Origin: Peptoniphilus obesi ph1
Lineage (GTDB): Bacteria; Bacillota; Clostridia; Tissierellales; Peptoniphilaceae
Assembly: GCF_000311865.1 (NCBI RefSeq)
Contig: NZ_HE978581.1
Location: 32,549-96,548 of the forward strand
Direction: 5' to 3'
Length of the DNA stretch: 64,000 bases
The position numbers were made by a program, and so were the translations under genes. Within the stretch, counting starts at the first letter, position 1, and every line of letters begins with the position of its first letter. Of the stretch, positions 17,620 through 26,268 are shown in pieces. The notes below the pieces were generated by a model. It was not told where the DNA came from, made no database searches, and saw nothing but the letters and a program-made list of their open reading frames with translations.

Positions 17620-18711
17620 ATGGAAAATAGAGATTTTATAATTAATTTAAGTATTTTAGGATTTGAAAATGTTCAAATGTCTGCACTTATAGAAATATTA
17701 GAAGAAAATAATATTGAAAAAGAAGCGATATTTGATAAAAAGGAGATTAAACAATATAAAAAATTATTTAATCCAACTACATACAATAAATTATTGAAAT
17801 ATAGGGATGATTTTGTAGATAGACTTATGACTTATTGCGATAAGAATTCAATTGAAATACATACTATATATGATGAAGATTATCCTGAAAAATTATTTTA
17901 TATAGAAAATTCTCCTAAAATATTATACAGCAAAGGGAAATTAAGAAATCAAGATTCTTATCCAATATCAATGGTTGGATCTAGAAAGCACAGTAATTAT
18001 GCAAATATTGTAATAAATTATATAGTTGATAATTTACAAAAACACGATGCAACAATTATAAGCGGTATGGCATATGGAATTGATGCTTTATCTCACAAGG
18101 CAGCTTTAAAAAATGGATTGCAAACTATTGCTGTATTAGGCTCTGGAATAGATAAAGCATATCCAAGCTCAAATGCAAAACTTTATCAAGACATATTAGA
18201 GAATGACGGACTTATTTTAAGTGAATATGGTCCTGGTGTCCAACCACTTCCATTTAGGTTTCCTTTAAGAAACAGAATTATATCTGGACTTAGCAATATT
18301 TTAATCGTAGTTGAAGCAAAGGATAAAAGTGGGTCTTTAATTACTGCAAGACTTGCCGCAGAACAAGGCAAAGAAGTTTTTGCAGTGCCAGGAAATATAA
18401 ACTCCATATATTCTAGTGGAACGAACAAATTAATAAGAGATGGAGCAAATATATTAGCAAACTTTGACGATTTAAGCTTATATTTGCCTCAAATTAGCGA
18501 AAAAGAAGAACAAGAAGAGTTTGATATATCAGAAGAAGAGAAGGCTATTTTAGACTATGTTAAGAGCTCCAATGCTACAATAAATCAAATAGCTGTTGAT
18601 TTAAAAATAGATATTTCTAAACTTAATTCTTTAATTACTATTTTAGAAATGAAAGATTTAGTAATAGTAAATGGAGAAAGAATTGAAATTAATATGAGGA
18701 TGCTAGATTGA
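17620..18711 (+). CDS. dprA: DNA-processing protein DprA
   Basis: A 363-residue protein that protects incoming single-stranded DNA and loads RecA on it. The Rossmann-type core (about 95-290) carries MVGSRKHSNYAN, SGMAYGIDALSH and LGSGIDKAYPSSN. The C-terminus (about 305-360) is a winged-helix DprA_WH domain. It is 3 bp after comM and overlaps the next gene by 4 bp. With comEA at 1.3 kb and recA at 60 kb, much of the recombination side of transformation is present in the window. Confidence 0.95.
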   Translation: MENRDFIINLSILGFENVQMSALIEILEENNIEKEAIFDKKEIKQYKKLFNPTTYNKLLKYRDDFVDRLMTYCDKNSIEIHTIYDEDYPEKLFYIENSPKILYSKGKLRNQDSYPISMVGSRKHSNYANIVINYIVDNLQKHDATIISGMAYGIDALSHKAALKNGLQTIAVLGSGIDKAYPSSNAKLYQDILENDGLILSEYGPGVQPLPFRFPLRNRIISGLSNILIVVEAKDKSGSLITARLAAEQGKEVFAVPGNINSIYSSGTNKLIRDGANILANFDDLSLYLPQISEKEEQEEFDISEEEKAILDYVKSSNATINQIAVDLKIDISKLNSLITILEMKDLVIVNGERIEINMRMLD

Positions 18712-19265
18712 AAAAACAAGATAACAAAGAATTAATTGGAAATAAGCTTATGCTTAGGAAATTTAAAATAAGCGATGCAAAAGATATGTATGATAATTGG
18801 GCTAATGATGAATATGTAACAAAATATTTGACTTGGAAGCCTCATAAAGATATAGAAGAAAGTAGAAGGATTATTTCTAGTTGGATTAAAAATTATAGTA
18901 AAGAAGATTTTTACCAATGGGCAATTTGTAAGTTAAATGATGAAAATATAGGCTCAATCACTTTAATGGATGTCGATGTTTCTAAGAAATCTGCTTTTGT
19001 TGGATATTGCATAGGAAGAAAATATTGGAATAAAGGCTATACCAGTGAAGCTTTAGAACTTATTATAAAATATGCATTTGAAGAAGCTGGATTTAGAACA
19101 ATTTATGCAAAACATGATGTTAGAAATATAAATTCTGGAAGAGTTATGAAAAGTGCTGGTATGAAATATTTTAAATCACAAACAAACTACTCAAATAATA
19201 CAAAAATAAATACAGAGAATTATTATAAAATATCATCTAAGGATTATATAAAAATTTTTGATTAA
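18708..19265 (+). CDS. GNAT acetyltransferase (RimJ/RimL type)
   Basis: A 185-residue N-acetyltransferase. An N-terminal LIGNKLMLRKFKISDAKDMYDNW leads into the fold as two parts: LIGNKLMLRKF and KISDAKDMYDNW. The acetyl-CoA site is IGRKYWNKGYTSEAL (about 103-117). The pattern is that of the RimJ/RimL branch, which acetylates protein N-termini or small molecules. The start is TTG at 18708 overlapping the dprA stop, so translation is probably coupled. The substrate is unknown. Confidence 0.85.
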   Translation: MKKQDNKELIGNKLMLRKFKISDAKDMYDNWANDEYVTKYLTWKPHKDIEESRRIISSWIKNYSKEDFYQWAICKLNDENIGSITLMDVDVSKKSAFVGYCIGRKYWNKGYTSEALELIIKYAFEEAGFRTIYAKHDVRNINSGRVMKSAGMKYFKSQTNYSNNTKINTENYYKISSKDYIKIFD

Positions 19266-19380
19266 CTTTTTATTCACTAATATTGTACTTAAATTAATTT
19301 ATTACAGAGTTAAAATATCAGATTTTAGGAATATTTTTAATGAAAGTATGGTATAAAATATGATAAGAAAGGAGAAAAAT

Positions 19381-19722
19381 ATGAAAAGATTATTAAGTTT
19401 ATTAGTTGTAAATTTTATGTCCTTCTATATATTAGATTTATTATTTAGTAATATATCTTTTAACAATTGGCAAGCAATCGTTGCTATCGGACTTATATTT
19501 GCAATTGTTAACGCAGTAATAAAACCAATACTTAAGGTATTATCTTTGCCAATAACTATATTAACTCTAGGATTGTTTTCATTAGTAGTAAATGCTATAG
19601 TATTGCAAATAGCATTTAGGCTTACCTCTGGTGCTTATATAGCAGGATTTGGAACAGCATTTTGGGCAAGTATAGTACTTGCTATTGTAAATAGCGCAAT
19701 TTCAAATTTAGTTAAAGATTAA
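19381..19722 (+). CDS. YvlD/DUF360-type small membrane protein (phage holin family 4 superfamily)
   Basis: A 113-residue protein with about four membrane helices (about 3-20, 27-48, 55-78 and 85-108). The conserved VNAVIKPILKVLSLPITILTLGLF appears here as VNAVIKPILK then VLSLPITILTLGLF. Despite the Pfam name it is a chromosomal envelope protein, not a phage holin. ATG 19381 is used because of the AAAGGAG site at 19368-19374; an upstream in-frame ATG overlaps that site. An extended -10 TGG-TATAAA lies at about 19349-19357. Confidence 0.85.
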   Translation: MKRLLSLLVVNFMSFYILDLLFSNISFNNWQAIVAIGLIFAIVNAVIKPILKVLSLPITILTLGLFSLVVNAIVLQIAFRLTSGAYIAGFGTAFWASIVLAIVNSAISNLVKD

Positions 19723-19727
19723 AATAC

Positions 19728-19783
19728 AGATTAATAAAATAATTCAAAATTAATCTTGAATTATTTTATTAATCTTTTTTTAT
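19728..19783 (+). terminator. Strong terminator after the YvlD-like gene
   Basis: A perfect 20-bp stem (19728-19747 with 19756-19775), an 8-nt loop, and a tail of seven T. Confidence 0.92.
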
Positions 19784-19816
19784 TGATTTTGGTAAAATAC
19801 ATATTATATTCAATAA

Positions 19817-19849
19817 AAAGAAAGAATTGACCAGTCGGATTCTTTCTTT
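19817..19849 (-). terminator. Terminator of the TetR-DUF2871 unit
   Basis: An 11-bp stem, AAAGAAAGAAT (19817-19827) with ATTCTTTCTTT (19839-19849). On the minus strand it is followed by TTTTTATTG. It lies 34 bp after the stop of the membrane-protein gene. Confidence 0.85.
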
Positions 19850-19882
19850 ACTTCAAAAAGTTTTTTGAATCATTATAAATAA

Positions 19883-20914
19883 CTACTGAATGATTTTTCT
19901 TGATCTTAAAGCTTTTATTGAGACTAAAATTACTGCAAGAGTTATTAATATGTGTCCAATACCACTGATTGAAATCATAGCTATCCTTACAAGATTTGAT
20001 ATGTTATAACTATCAATTAATCCGTGTAGAAACATCGTTGTAAAACTAAAATAAATTCCAAAGTTATAGATCCTAAATAATTTTTCTATTTTTTTATCTG
20101 AAAGATTTAAATTTTTAACTGTTAAATAAAAAATTGTTGGAACTATAAATCCGAGAATGATTAGGTGAGTGTGTACTAGTGACATTTTTATTTGGACAGG
20201 ATATATTTTTCCAAGTTCGCGATAAACTGCGCCAGCTAGTATGCCTAAAAATAAGTAAGCTACTGCAAATTCTACAATATCTTTTTTAACAAAGTCTTTT
20301 TTTAAATTTTTATAAAGTTTAATTACAATTAAAACATACATTATAGTCTTTGGCATCATAAGAGCTCCAATGGATGGGGAAATATTTTTGAAAAGAACCA
20401 CTGGAACATAGAATAAGAAACTAAAAAATACATAGATAGCTAGATTTTTAAATTCTTCATTTTCTCTATATTTGTATAAAAGAAATATATCTATTAAACC
20501 CATTATAATAAAAGGAATATTTGAAATAATATCCATATTTCCACTAAATTTAAAAGTAATCAGTACGCCTATAAGTCTAGCTACAAATAATACAATCATA
20601 GAAATATCAAGATTTTTATTTTCAATTTCACTTATTTTCTTTATGTAGAAATAAAGTAGTAAATAGAAAGCGGACATAGTAATAGAGGAGACTCTAGTTC
20701 CTAGAAATAATCCGAAACTATTAACATCAAAACCATTTTCCATTACATTTGCAACTATTCTTGGAAGAAGATGAAAAGAATCTCCTATCCCAAGAAGTAA
20801 AGTCATAGAAGCTAAAATCTTACTATATTTATCTTCTATTAATAACATTCTTATTCCAAGAAAAATTACAAAACTAAGATAGAGTGAGTCGAAAAAAATT
20901 TCAAATTGATTCAT
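19883..20914 (-). CDS. Polytopic membrane protein with DUF2871-like C-terminus
   Basis: A 343-residue protein with about ten membrane helices. The C-terminal third contains AGAVYRELGKIYP then SLVHTHLIILGFIVPTIFYL, which matches my recollection of the DUF2871 pattern (a conserved HTH in a membrane segment). The start ATG 20914 has a GGGGG-rich ribosome site; an upstream in-frame GTG is weaker. It overlaps the TetR gene's end, so the two form one unit. The function is unknown. Conserved membrane histidines could bind metal or haem, but that is speculation. Confidence 0.7.
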   Translation of the reverse strand: MNQFEIFFDSLYLSFVIFLGIRMLLIEDKYSKILASMTLLLGIGDSFHLLPRIVANVMENGFDVNSFGLFLGTRVSSITMSAFYLLLYFYIKKISEIENKNLDISMIVLFVARLIGVLITFKFSGNMDIISNIPFIIMGLIDIFLLYKYRENEEFKNLAIYVFFSFLFYVPVVLFKNISPSIGALMMPKTIMYVLIVIKLYKNLKKDFVKKDIVEFAVAYLFLGILAGAVYRELGKIYPVQIKMSLVHTHLIILGFIVPTIFYLTVKNLNLSDKKIEKLFRIYNFGIYFSFTTMFLHGLIDSYNISNLVRIAMISISGIGHILITLAVILVSIKALRSRKIIQ

Positions 20915-21456
20915 AATATACCCCCTAACAACCAATCAATATACATATTGCAAACTTCCAAAAACTTTTCCTTTTCATAATCACGAGTTATGCTTTCTTT
21001 TATTAGTTCATGAAAAACAGACATAATATAGAGTATTAAATGATATTCATCATCTGATAAATTCTCAATTAAATAATTTTTGCCATTTAGCATAAAAGAA
21101 TTTTCAAACATAAAAAATTTTGCTCTATATAATCTTTTTAAATTTTTATCAAAAAGTTCCTCAGATAAAAAATTTCTGTAGATTTTAAGAGTGACATCTA
21201 GGTTTTTATTATTTTCTTGATATAGATTGAAAAATTTATGGTGAATCTCACCAGTTTCTCTTTTAAGAACTGTAAAATAAGAATCTTCTAGGTCTTCAAA
21301 ATACTGGTAGAAAGATCCCCTAGCAATTCCAAGTTTTTTTACTATGCCAGAAACATTTATATTTTTCAAATCTTCCTCTTGGAAAAACTCTTTTAGCATT
21401 TCAAAAATTTTTTCTTTTTTTTCTTTGTCTAAGTTATTAAAAGTATCTTTTGCCAT
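20911..21456 (-). CDS. TetR family regulator
   Basis: A 181-residue repressor. The N-terminal helix-turn-helix (about 10-55; NINVSGIVKKLGIARGSFYQYFED, seen as NINVSGIVKKLG and IARGSFYQYFED) is typical, followed by an unassigned helical ligand domain. ATG 21456 is chosen for its GGGGG ribosome site; the in-frame start at 21483 would fall inside the operator. The gene is 5' to the DUF2871-like membrane gene and overlaps it by 4 bp. A perfect palindrome lies immediately upstream. Repression of this two-gene unit by its own product is the natural reading. Confidence 0.9.
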   Translation of the reverse strand: MAKDTFNNLDKEKKEKIFEMLKEFFQEEDLKNINVSGIVKKLGIARGSFYQYFEDLEDSYFTVLKRETGEIHHKFFNLYQENNKNLDVTLKIYRNFLSEELFDKNLKRLYRAKFFMFENSFMLNGKNYLIENLSDDEYHLILYIMSVFHELIKESITRDYEKEKFLEVCNMYIDWLLGGIL

Positions 21457-21469
21457 ATTACCCCCAAAG

Positions 21470-21482
21470 TGACACTGTGTCA
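21470..21482. promoter_or_regulatory. Palindromic TetR operator
   Basis: TGACAC-T-GTGTCA is a perfect 6+6 inverted repeat, extendable with one mismatch to 21467-21485. It lies 14 bp before the TetR ATG, at the predicted transcription start. Operators of this size and position are usual for autoregulated TetR proteins. Confidence 0.75.
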
Positions 21483-21490
21483 TTTACTAT

Positions 21491-21519
21491 AAAATAAATC
21501 TTTTTTTCTAATTTGTCAA
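21491..21519 (-). promoter_or_regulatory. Promoter of the TetR-DUF2871 unit
   Basis: On the minus strand: TTGACA (forward 21514-21519), a 17-bp spacer, and TATTTT (forward 21491-21496). The operator palindrome overlaps the expected start point just downstream. Confidence 0.65.
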
Positions 21520-21735
21520 ATTTATTTTTAATTTTTGTATGGCAGGTTATAATATTAAATACAAAACGCTTATAAGTTTATAAAATATATAATCTGCATA
21601 AATTTATATAGAGGCGAGATTATCTAAAACTCTAGTTCATGCAATCTTTAAAAAAATAAAACTATAATTAAACAACTTTTCAATTAGAATATATAATAAA
21701 AATTTATTTAAAATTCAATATTATAGGCTTAATAA
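21520..21735. other. Intergenic stretch with no recognised feature
   Basis: About 215 bp of AT-rich DNA lie between the TetR promoter and the terminator of the M20 gene. I see no ORF with a ribosome site, no tRNA and no riboswitch-like fold. Confidence 0.5.
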
Positions 21736-21779
21736 AAAAAGAAGTATCTTATATATTAAAATATAGGATACTTCTTTTT
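21736..21779 (-). terminator. Terminator of the creatininase-GltS-M20 operon
   Basis: A 13-bp perfect outer stem, AAAAAGAAGTATC (21736-21748) with GATACTTCTTTTT (21767-21779), has further pairing inside. T tracts lie on both strands, so it may work in both directions. Confidence 0.9.
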
Positions 21780-21781
21780 AA

Positions 21782-22966
21782 TTATTCAAAACAATTGAGT
21801 ACATATAGGGACATTACTTTTGCAGTTGTAAATAAAGAATCTGTATCAAAGACTACTTTTGAATTATGGAGTCCAAGTTTAGAATTTGGATCGCTATTTG
21901 AGGTTCCTGTTCTAAAAAGTGCACCTGGCATAATTTGAAGATATTCAGCAAAATCTTCAGATCCCATGGATGGTTTTTCGAGATAAACAACATTATCTTT
22001 TCCTAGAATTTTGATTCCTGCTTCTTCAATTTTTTCAACTATTTCTGGATTATTGACTACCGCAGGGGGGCCTGGAAATATACTAACTTCAGCTTTTGCA
22101 CCAAACCCAGCTGCTATTTGTTTAGAAATATCAGTTAGTTTTTTATGAACTTTTTTTCTAGTTATATTATTTGTTGTTCTTATACTACCCTCAAGAGAAA
22201 CTTCATTTGGAATTATATTTACAGCATTTCCTCCATAAATTTTTCCTATGCTAATAACAACATTATCCAATGGTTCTATATATCTAGAAATTATCGTTTG
22301 AATTGATGTAATTATATAAGCGCTTGCTACAACTGGGTCTACACAATCTTCTGGATGAGCTCCGTGTCCTCCTGATCCAATTACTTTTATATTGAAATTA
22401 TCAGAAGAGGCCATAAACTCTTTTTTTAATAAACCAATTTTTCCAGATTCTAAGTAAGGCCATGTGTGAGTAGCAATTATTTCTTTAGGCATATATTTAT
22501 TAAAAATTCCACTTTTGATTACATTTTTTGATCCACTTAAAGTTTCTTCAGCTGGTTGAAATATAAATAATATAGATCCATTAATTTCATTTTTTAGATT
22601 TGCTAATAATTTTGCGGTTAGTAGAACACCACTCATATGAATATCATGACCACAACAATGAGCTATTCCATCGTTTATTGAAGCATAGGGAAGCAAAGAT
22701 TCTTCTTTAAGAGGCAGAGCATCTATGTCAGATCTTATTGCAACTAAATTCTCTGATAAATCTTTATTTAATATAGCGAAAACTCCAGTATCCATTCCAA
22801 AATCTAATATTTCATAACCCCAATTAATTAAATGTTTTTTTAAAAATTCTGTGGTTTTGTATTCATTTTCTCCTAATTCAGGGTACTTGTGTAAATGCTC
22901 ACGAATTTTTATAAATTCATTTTTGTTGTTATCGATTAGTTTTAATATAGTATCAACATAGTTCAT
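21782..22966 (-). CDS. M20 family amidohydrolase (N-acyl amino acid / aminobenzoyl-glutamate type)
   Basis: A 394-residue zinc or manganese amidohydrolase of the M20D (IAA-amino acid hydrolase-like) group. Metal-binding motifs include IRSDIDALPL, HCCGHDIHMSG (about 108-118), FQPAEE, and THTW. The C-terminal GSEDFAEYL is also conserved. It removes an acyl or aryl group from an N-substituted amino acid. It is the last gene of a three-gene operon behind a GltS-type transporter (6 bp gap) and a creatininase-family protein. The operon probably imports and hydrolyses an amide; the exact substrate is not evident. Confidence 0.9.
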   Translation of the reverse strand: MNYVDTILKLIDNNKNEFIKIREHLHKYPELGENEYKTTEFLKKHLINWGYEILDFGMDTGVFAILNKDLSENLVAIRSDIDALPLKEESLLPYASINDGIAHCCGHDIHMSGVLLTAKLLANLKNEINGSILFIFQPAEETLSGSKNVIKSGIFNKYMPKEIIATHTWPYLESGKIGLLKKEFMASSDNFNIKVIGSGGHGAHPEDCVDPVVASAYIITSIQTIISRYIEPLDNVVISIGKIYGGNAVNIIPNEVSLEGSIRTTNNITRKKVHKKLTDISKQIAAGFGAKAEVSIFPGPPAVVNNPEIVEKIEEAGIKILGKDNVVYLEKPSMGSEDFAEYLQIMPGALFRTGTSNSDPNSKLGLHNSKVVFDTDSLFTTAKVMSLYVLNCFE

Positions 22967-22971
22967 TTTAC

Positions 22972-24300
22972 TTATTTATTACTCCTTCCAAATAATAAAG
23001 TTCCAATTATTAAGAATGCTAAGAATATACCCCAGCTTCCAAGAGTAAACATTAATGGACTTGCCATTAAAAACATAGGTCCCATTGTAGTATATGGTAA
23101 TTGAAAAGTAGACCCTAAAGTTGATGAACCAGAAATACTTTCAGCAGCAAGTGTCTCTCCTTCAGGATCAACAACTTTTATTAAAAGAAGTCCTGTTGCT
23201 AGTGAACCAGTACATTGACCAAAAGCTCCCATTGCAACTTCAAACCAACCGTCGCCATACCACTTTTTACTAAAGAAGATAGCGAAAACTGCTGTTAGGG
23301 CAGACAATATAATAGACGAAATTATTATTGGCACCAAGAATGAAGCTAGCACAGACAATTTTATAGTTGCTACAGCTGCAGCAATTACATATTCCAATGC
23401 AACTCCTGAAATTCTTTTCATTGATGGTCTGTCTATTAAATTATTAAACTTAGTTTTACTAATTAAAGTTCCAAGTAAAGCTCCTATTAATAAGCACATA
23501 GTGTATAAAGGGATTCTTTCCCAAAAAGGTAAAACTTTAATTATAGAAATTCTAATAATATGAGATATTGCTATAATAGTTCCTACTATCATTAGTTGGA
23601 AAGCCATAGGATCTATAACTGATGGATTTGATATTTCCATAGCTGCAGGTTTCCTATCTGATAGAGGAATTATGCCTGTAATATCTTTTTCTTCAAGGTA
23701 TGAAGAGTCCATTTTCTTTTTTACATATCCTTTTTTTACTCCCCAATTAACTAGAACCATTCCAAATACGGTTGCAATAAACATACCTATTGTTGCGTAG
23801 GTCATTGCAATTCCCATGGCATCTTCCCAGCCTTCTAGAGAGAAACTTCCACCTATAATCCCAGCAGAACCATGACCACCATAAAAACCTGCTACAGGTA
23901 ATAATCCTATTCCATATGGAAGATTTGTAATAAATTTAGTTAAGATTAGAGTAATTAACAAGCCCGTACAAACTTGCATCATATGTATTGTACCTGTTAT
24001 GAAAGTGGTCGAAATTACATCTTTACCAAATTTCTTTGCTGAAATTCCAAGAAAAGATGTTGAAAATATAAAGCAGAATAAAAAATTTGTCCATTGACCT
24101 ATAAATTCACTAAACTTTATATATACAGGACTAATTTTTCCTAAAATTTGAGGTCCTAATATTAAACCTAATATACCAGCTATAAGAGAAACAGGTATAA
24201 AGTTTTTTTGAAAAAGCTTGATTTTTTGTCTTATAAAAAATGAAATAAATAATAAAAAACTTATTGAAGCAATATCTAATATAACATCATTTAAAGTCAT
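22972..24300 (-). CDS. GltS/ESS family sodium:carboxylate symporter
   Basis: A 442-residue membrane transporter with about 11-12 helices in two inverted halves. The family's glycine-rich re-entrant motif is GFYGGHGSAG (about 138-147). The second-half equivalent is near AMGAFGQCTGSLATG. ESS proteins carry glutamate with sodium, but this one is distant from typical GltS and lies between two amidohydrolases. An amide or N-acyl amino acid is therefore a likelier substrate (inference). The start has an AGGAGGT ribosome site and sits 12 bp after the creatininase-family gene. Confidence 0.85.
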   Translation of the reverse strand: MTLNDVILDIASISFLLFISFFIRQKIKLFQKNFIPVSLIAGILGLILGPQILGKISPVYIKFSEFIGQWTNFLFCFIFSTSFLGISAKKFGKDVISTTFITGTIHMMQVCTGLLITLILTKFITNLPYGIGLLPVAGFYGGHGSAGIIGGSFSLEGWEDAMGIAMTYATIGMFIATVFGMVLVNWGVKKGYVKKKMDSSYLEEKDITGIIPLSDRKPAAMEISNPSVIDPMAFQLMIVGTIIAISHIIRISIIKVLPFWERIPLYTMCLLIGALLGTLISKTKFNNLIDRPSMKRISGVALEYVIAAAVATIKLSVLASFLVPIIISSIILSALTAVFAIFFSKKWYGDGWFEVAMGAFGQCTGSLATGLLLIKVVDPEGETLAAESISGSSTLGSTFQLPYTTMGPMFLMASPLMFTLGSWGIFLAFLIIGTLLFGRSNK

Positions 24301-24312
24301 TATAATTACCTC

Positions 24313-25047
24313 CTATTTGGTGAATTTTTCATTCATGTATTCAACAATTCTGTCTACACATTTATTAACAATTTTCTCTCCTTTTTCTCTACTTGCAGTT
24401 CTAGGATCACCGACTGTTCCATTTTCAGTCTTTTTATCTAGAGTTTCAATTGTTATTATATCTTTAAACTTAGAATTATCTTTTGGAGTAGTTTTTTCCA
24501 TACTATCTAAGTCAACTAACTCAGGATATAAATACAACATAACTGAGGTACCACATTCAGCTGCATGGCCATGAGCCATTGCTCCTGTGAAGTCTAACAC
24601 ATCATCGCTATAATGTTGAGTAAATCTCCACCAATCAATTTGAGCAGCATTAAAATTATGAGTTTTTTGATATCTTTTTACTACATAGTTGACTATTTCT
24701 ACATTTCCAGCATGGCCTGATAGAAATAAAATATTTTTAAATCCATCGTCTAGAAGTTTGCCAACAAGATAATCTAAAAATCCTTCTATAACATTTCTAG
24801 GTAATGAAAAAGTACATTGAAAAGTATCTAAAGCAGAAGATTCTCCGATTTCAATTGTTGGCGCAATTAAAGCTCCTGTTTTTTCAGATACCAATTCAGA
24901 AATTCGTTTAGCCACTATTAAATCTTGACCCATTGGAAGATGTGTACCATACACTTCACAAGCACCTATTGGTACTATCGCAGTGTAACTATCTTCAATT
25001 CTTTTCAAATATTGTTTTCCACTTAATTCTCTGATATAATTTGTCAT
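24313..25047 (-). CDS. Creatininase family protein (metal-dependent amidase)
   Basis: A 244-residue protein of the creatininase/MftE fold. The metal ligands are recognisable: Glu and His in GACEVYGTHLPMGQD, Asp at its end, His in LSGHAGN, and Glu in AHGHAAECGTS. Members hydrolyse creatinine, formamides or peptide-like amides. ATG 25047 is chosen for its GGAGTG ribosome site; the longer frame to 25110 runs into the control region. It is first in the operon with the GltS-type carrier and M20 enzyme, divergent from a LysR gene. Substrate unknown. Confidence 0.88.
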   Translation of the reverse strand: MTNYIRELSGKQYLKRIEDSYTAIVPIGACEVYGTHLPMGQDLIVAKRISELVSEKTGALIAPTIEIGESSALDTFQCTFSLPRNVIEGFLDYLVGKLLDDGFKNILFLSGHAGNVEIVNYVVKRYQKTHNFNAAQIDWWRFTQHYSDDVLDFTGAMAHGHAAECGTSVMLYLYPELVDLDSMEKTTPKDNSKFKDIITIETLDKKTENGTVGDPRTASREKGEKIVNKCVDRIVEYMNEKFTK

Positions 25048-25092
25048 AAAATCACTCCTTTGATTTAACATAGCACAGTGAAAGTGTATTGT

Positions 25093-25113
25093 ATAATGAA
25101 AGTAAATCATTAT
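25093..25113. promoter_or_regulatory. Candidate LysR binding site
   Basis: An inverted repeat, ATAATGA-N7-TCATTAT, lies in the 80-bp divergent region, overlapping a TATAAT (25092-25097) that reads toward the LysR gene. The octamer ATGAAAGT occurs on the plus strand at 25096 and 25112. The location fits a site that represses lysR and activates the operon. Not proven. Confidence 0.45.
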
Positions 25114-25127
25114 GAAAGTGTGAGTAT

Positions 25128-26009
25128 ATGAATATTGATAATATCAAATCGTTTATTATTTTAGCTGAAACTTTAAATTTTACTAAGGCGGCAGATAAAG
25201 AAAATATAACCCAGACTGCAATGAGCAGAAGAATAAATTCAATTGAAGAAGAACTTGAGGTACTTCTTTTTTATAGAAATAATAAAGAAGTCAAATTAAC
25301 ATTAGCTGGCAAAGAATTTTATCAAAAATCAAAAAGCATAATTAGCCTATATGATTTAGCTATAACAAATACTAAAAATTTAGAAAAAGGAATAGGTAAA
25401 TATATTAGTATAGGTGTAGGAACTTATGAACATTTTTTATTAGATAAATATTTAAAAAATTTTACAAAAGAATTTACTGATGTAAAAATTAAAGTATTTC
25501 AATATGAATATAAAGAATTATTAAAAAAACTTAATTCATATGAGCTTGATTTAATATTAACTACAGATCAATTTTTTAATCAAATAGATGATAATAATTA
25601 CGATAAGTATTTAATATCAAAAGATCCATGGCTACTTGGAGTTAATAAAGAAAGTAATTTGGCAAATGAGAAAATAATAGATACTGAAAAATTAAATGAT
25701 AAAAATTTTGTTACTATGTTTACTAGTAGCATATATTCTATATATGATTTTTATAAAAGATTTTTTGAGGTAAAGGATATAACATATGTGAATACATATT
25801 TTACTAAACTTTGTCTAATTAATTCTGATTTGGGAATAGGATTTTTTCCAAACTATGTTAAGACAACAGGTAGTGATGTTATATTAAAACCTACAAATCC
25901 ACCTGTATATCTTAGAAAAACTTTCGTTTTAAAACGTAAAAATAATAATAATTTTTATGTGAAGGAATTTTTTAATTTAATAAAATATGAAACTAATAAG
26001 TTAAAATAA
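25128..26009 (+). CDS. LysR family regulator
   Basis: A 293-residue regulator. It has the classic N-terminal winged helix (about 3-60; FIILAETLNFTKAADKENITQTAMSRRI, seen as LAETLNFTKAADKENI then TQTAMSRRI) and a periplasmic-binding-like effector domain (about 90-285). It is divergent from the creatininase-GltS-M20 operon across an inverted repeat, so it probably controls that operon with its substrate or product as inducer. There is no strong Shine-Dalgarno; GTGAG lies 8 bp upstream. Confidence 0.9.
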   Translation: MNIDNIKSFIILAETLNFTKAADKENITQTAMSRRINSIEEELEVLLFYRNNKEVKLTLAGKEFYQKSKSIISLYDLAITNTKNLEKGIGKYISIGVGTYEHFLLDKYLKNFTKEFTDVKIKVFQYEYKELLKKLNSYELDLILTTDQFFNQIDDNNYDKYLISKDPWLLGVNKESNLANEKIIDTEKLNDKNFVTMFTSSIYSIYDFYKRFFEVKDITYVNTYFTKLCLINSDLGIGFFPNYVKTTGSDVILKPTNPPVYLRKTFVLKRKNNNNFYVKEFFNLIKYETNKLK

Positions 26010-26215
26010 ACCTATATGTTGAATATAAATAGATAAGCAAATGGAAATATCTATAAAGTATTACTATAAAAATATGTATTATATTTTTTAAAAGTAATGA
26101 AGAGAGTGTGTATTAAATATTTTATGACAAAGACTGCTCGTAAGATACAAGTATAGTATTTATTAAATAATATTATATTATTTCTTTTAAAATTATATAA
26201 ATTTTTAATATAATT
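26010..26215. other. AT-rich intergenic stretch, no feature recognised
   Basis: About 200 bp after the LysR gene. It is very AT-rich with short stop-laden frames. I see no RNA gene, no convincing terminator and no ribosome-site-backed ORF before the promoter at 26216. Confidence 0.5.
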
Positions 26216-26244
26216 TTGACTAAAATAATATAATATCGTAAAAT
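26216..26244 (+). promoter_or_regulatory. Promoter of the 117-residue unknown gene
   Basis: TTGACT (26216-26221), a 17-bp spacer, and TAAAAT (26239-26244), 24 bp before the ATG, with an AGGAGGAGG ribosome site between. Confidence 0.7.
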
Positions 26245-26268
26245 AAAGCTAAGATCAGGAGGAGGAAT

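Noticed and set aside
19381-19722. Prophage holin
   Set aside because: The sequence is of the YvlD/DUF360 type, a chromosomal envelope family, and no other phage gene is near.
21520-21735. Riboswitch or small RNA in the gap between the TetR and M20 genes
   Set aside because: I could not fold any conserved riboswitch core by eye, and the only strong stem is the terminator at its end.
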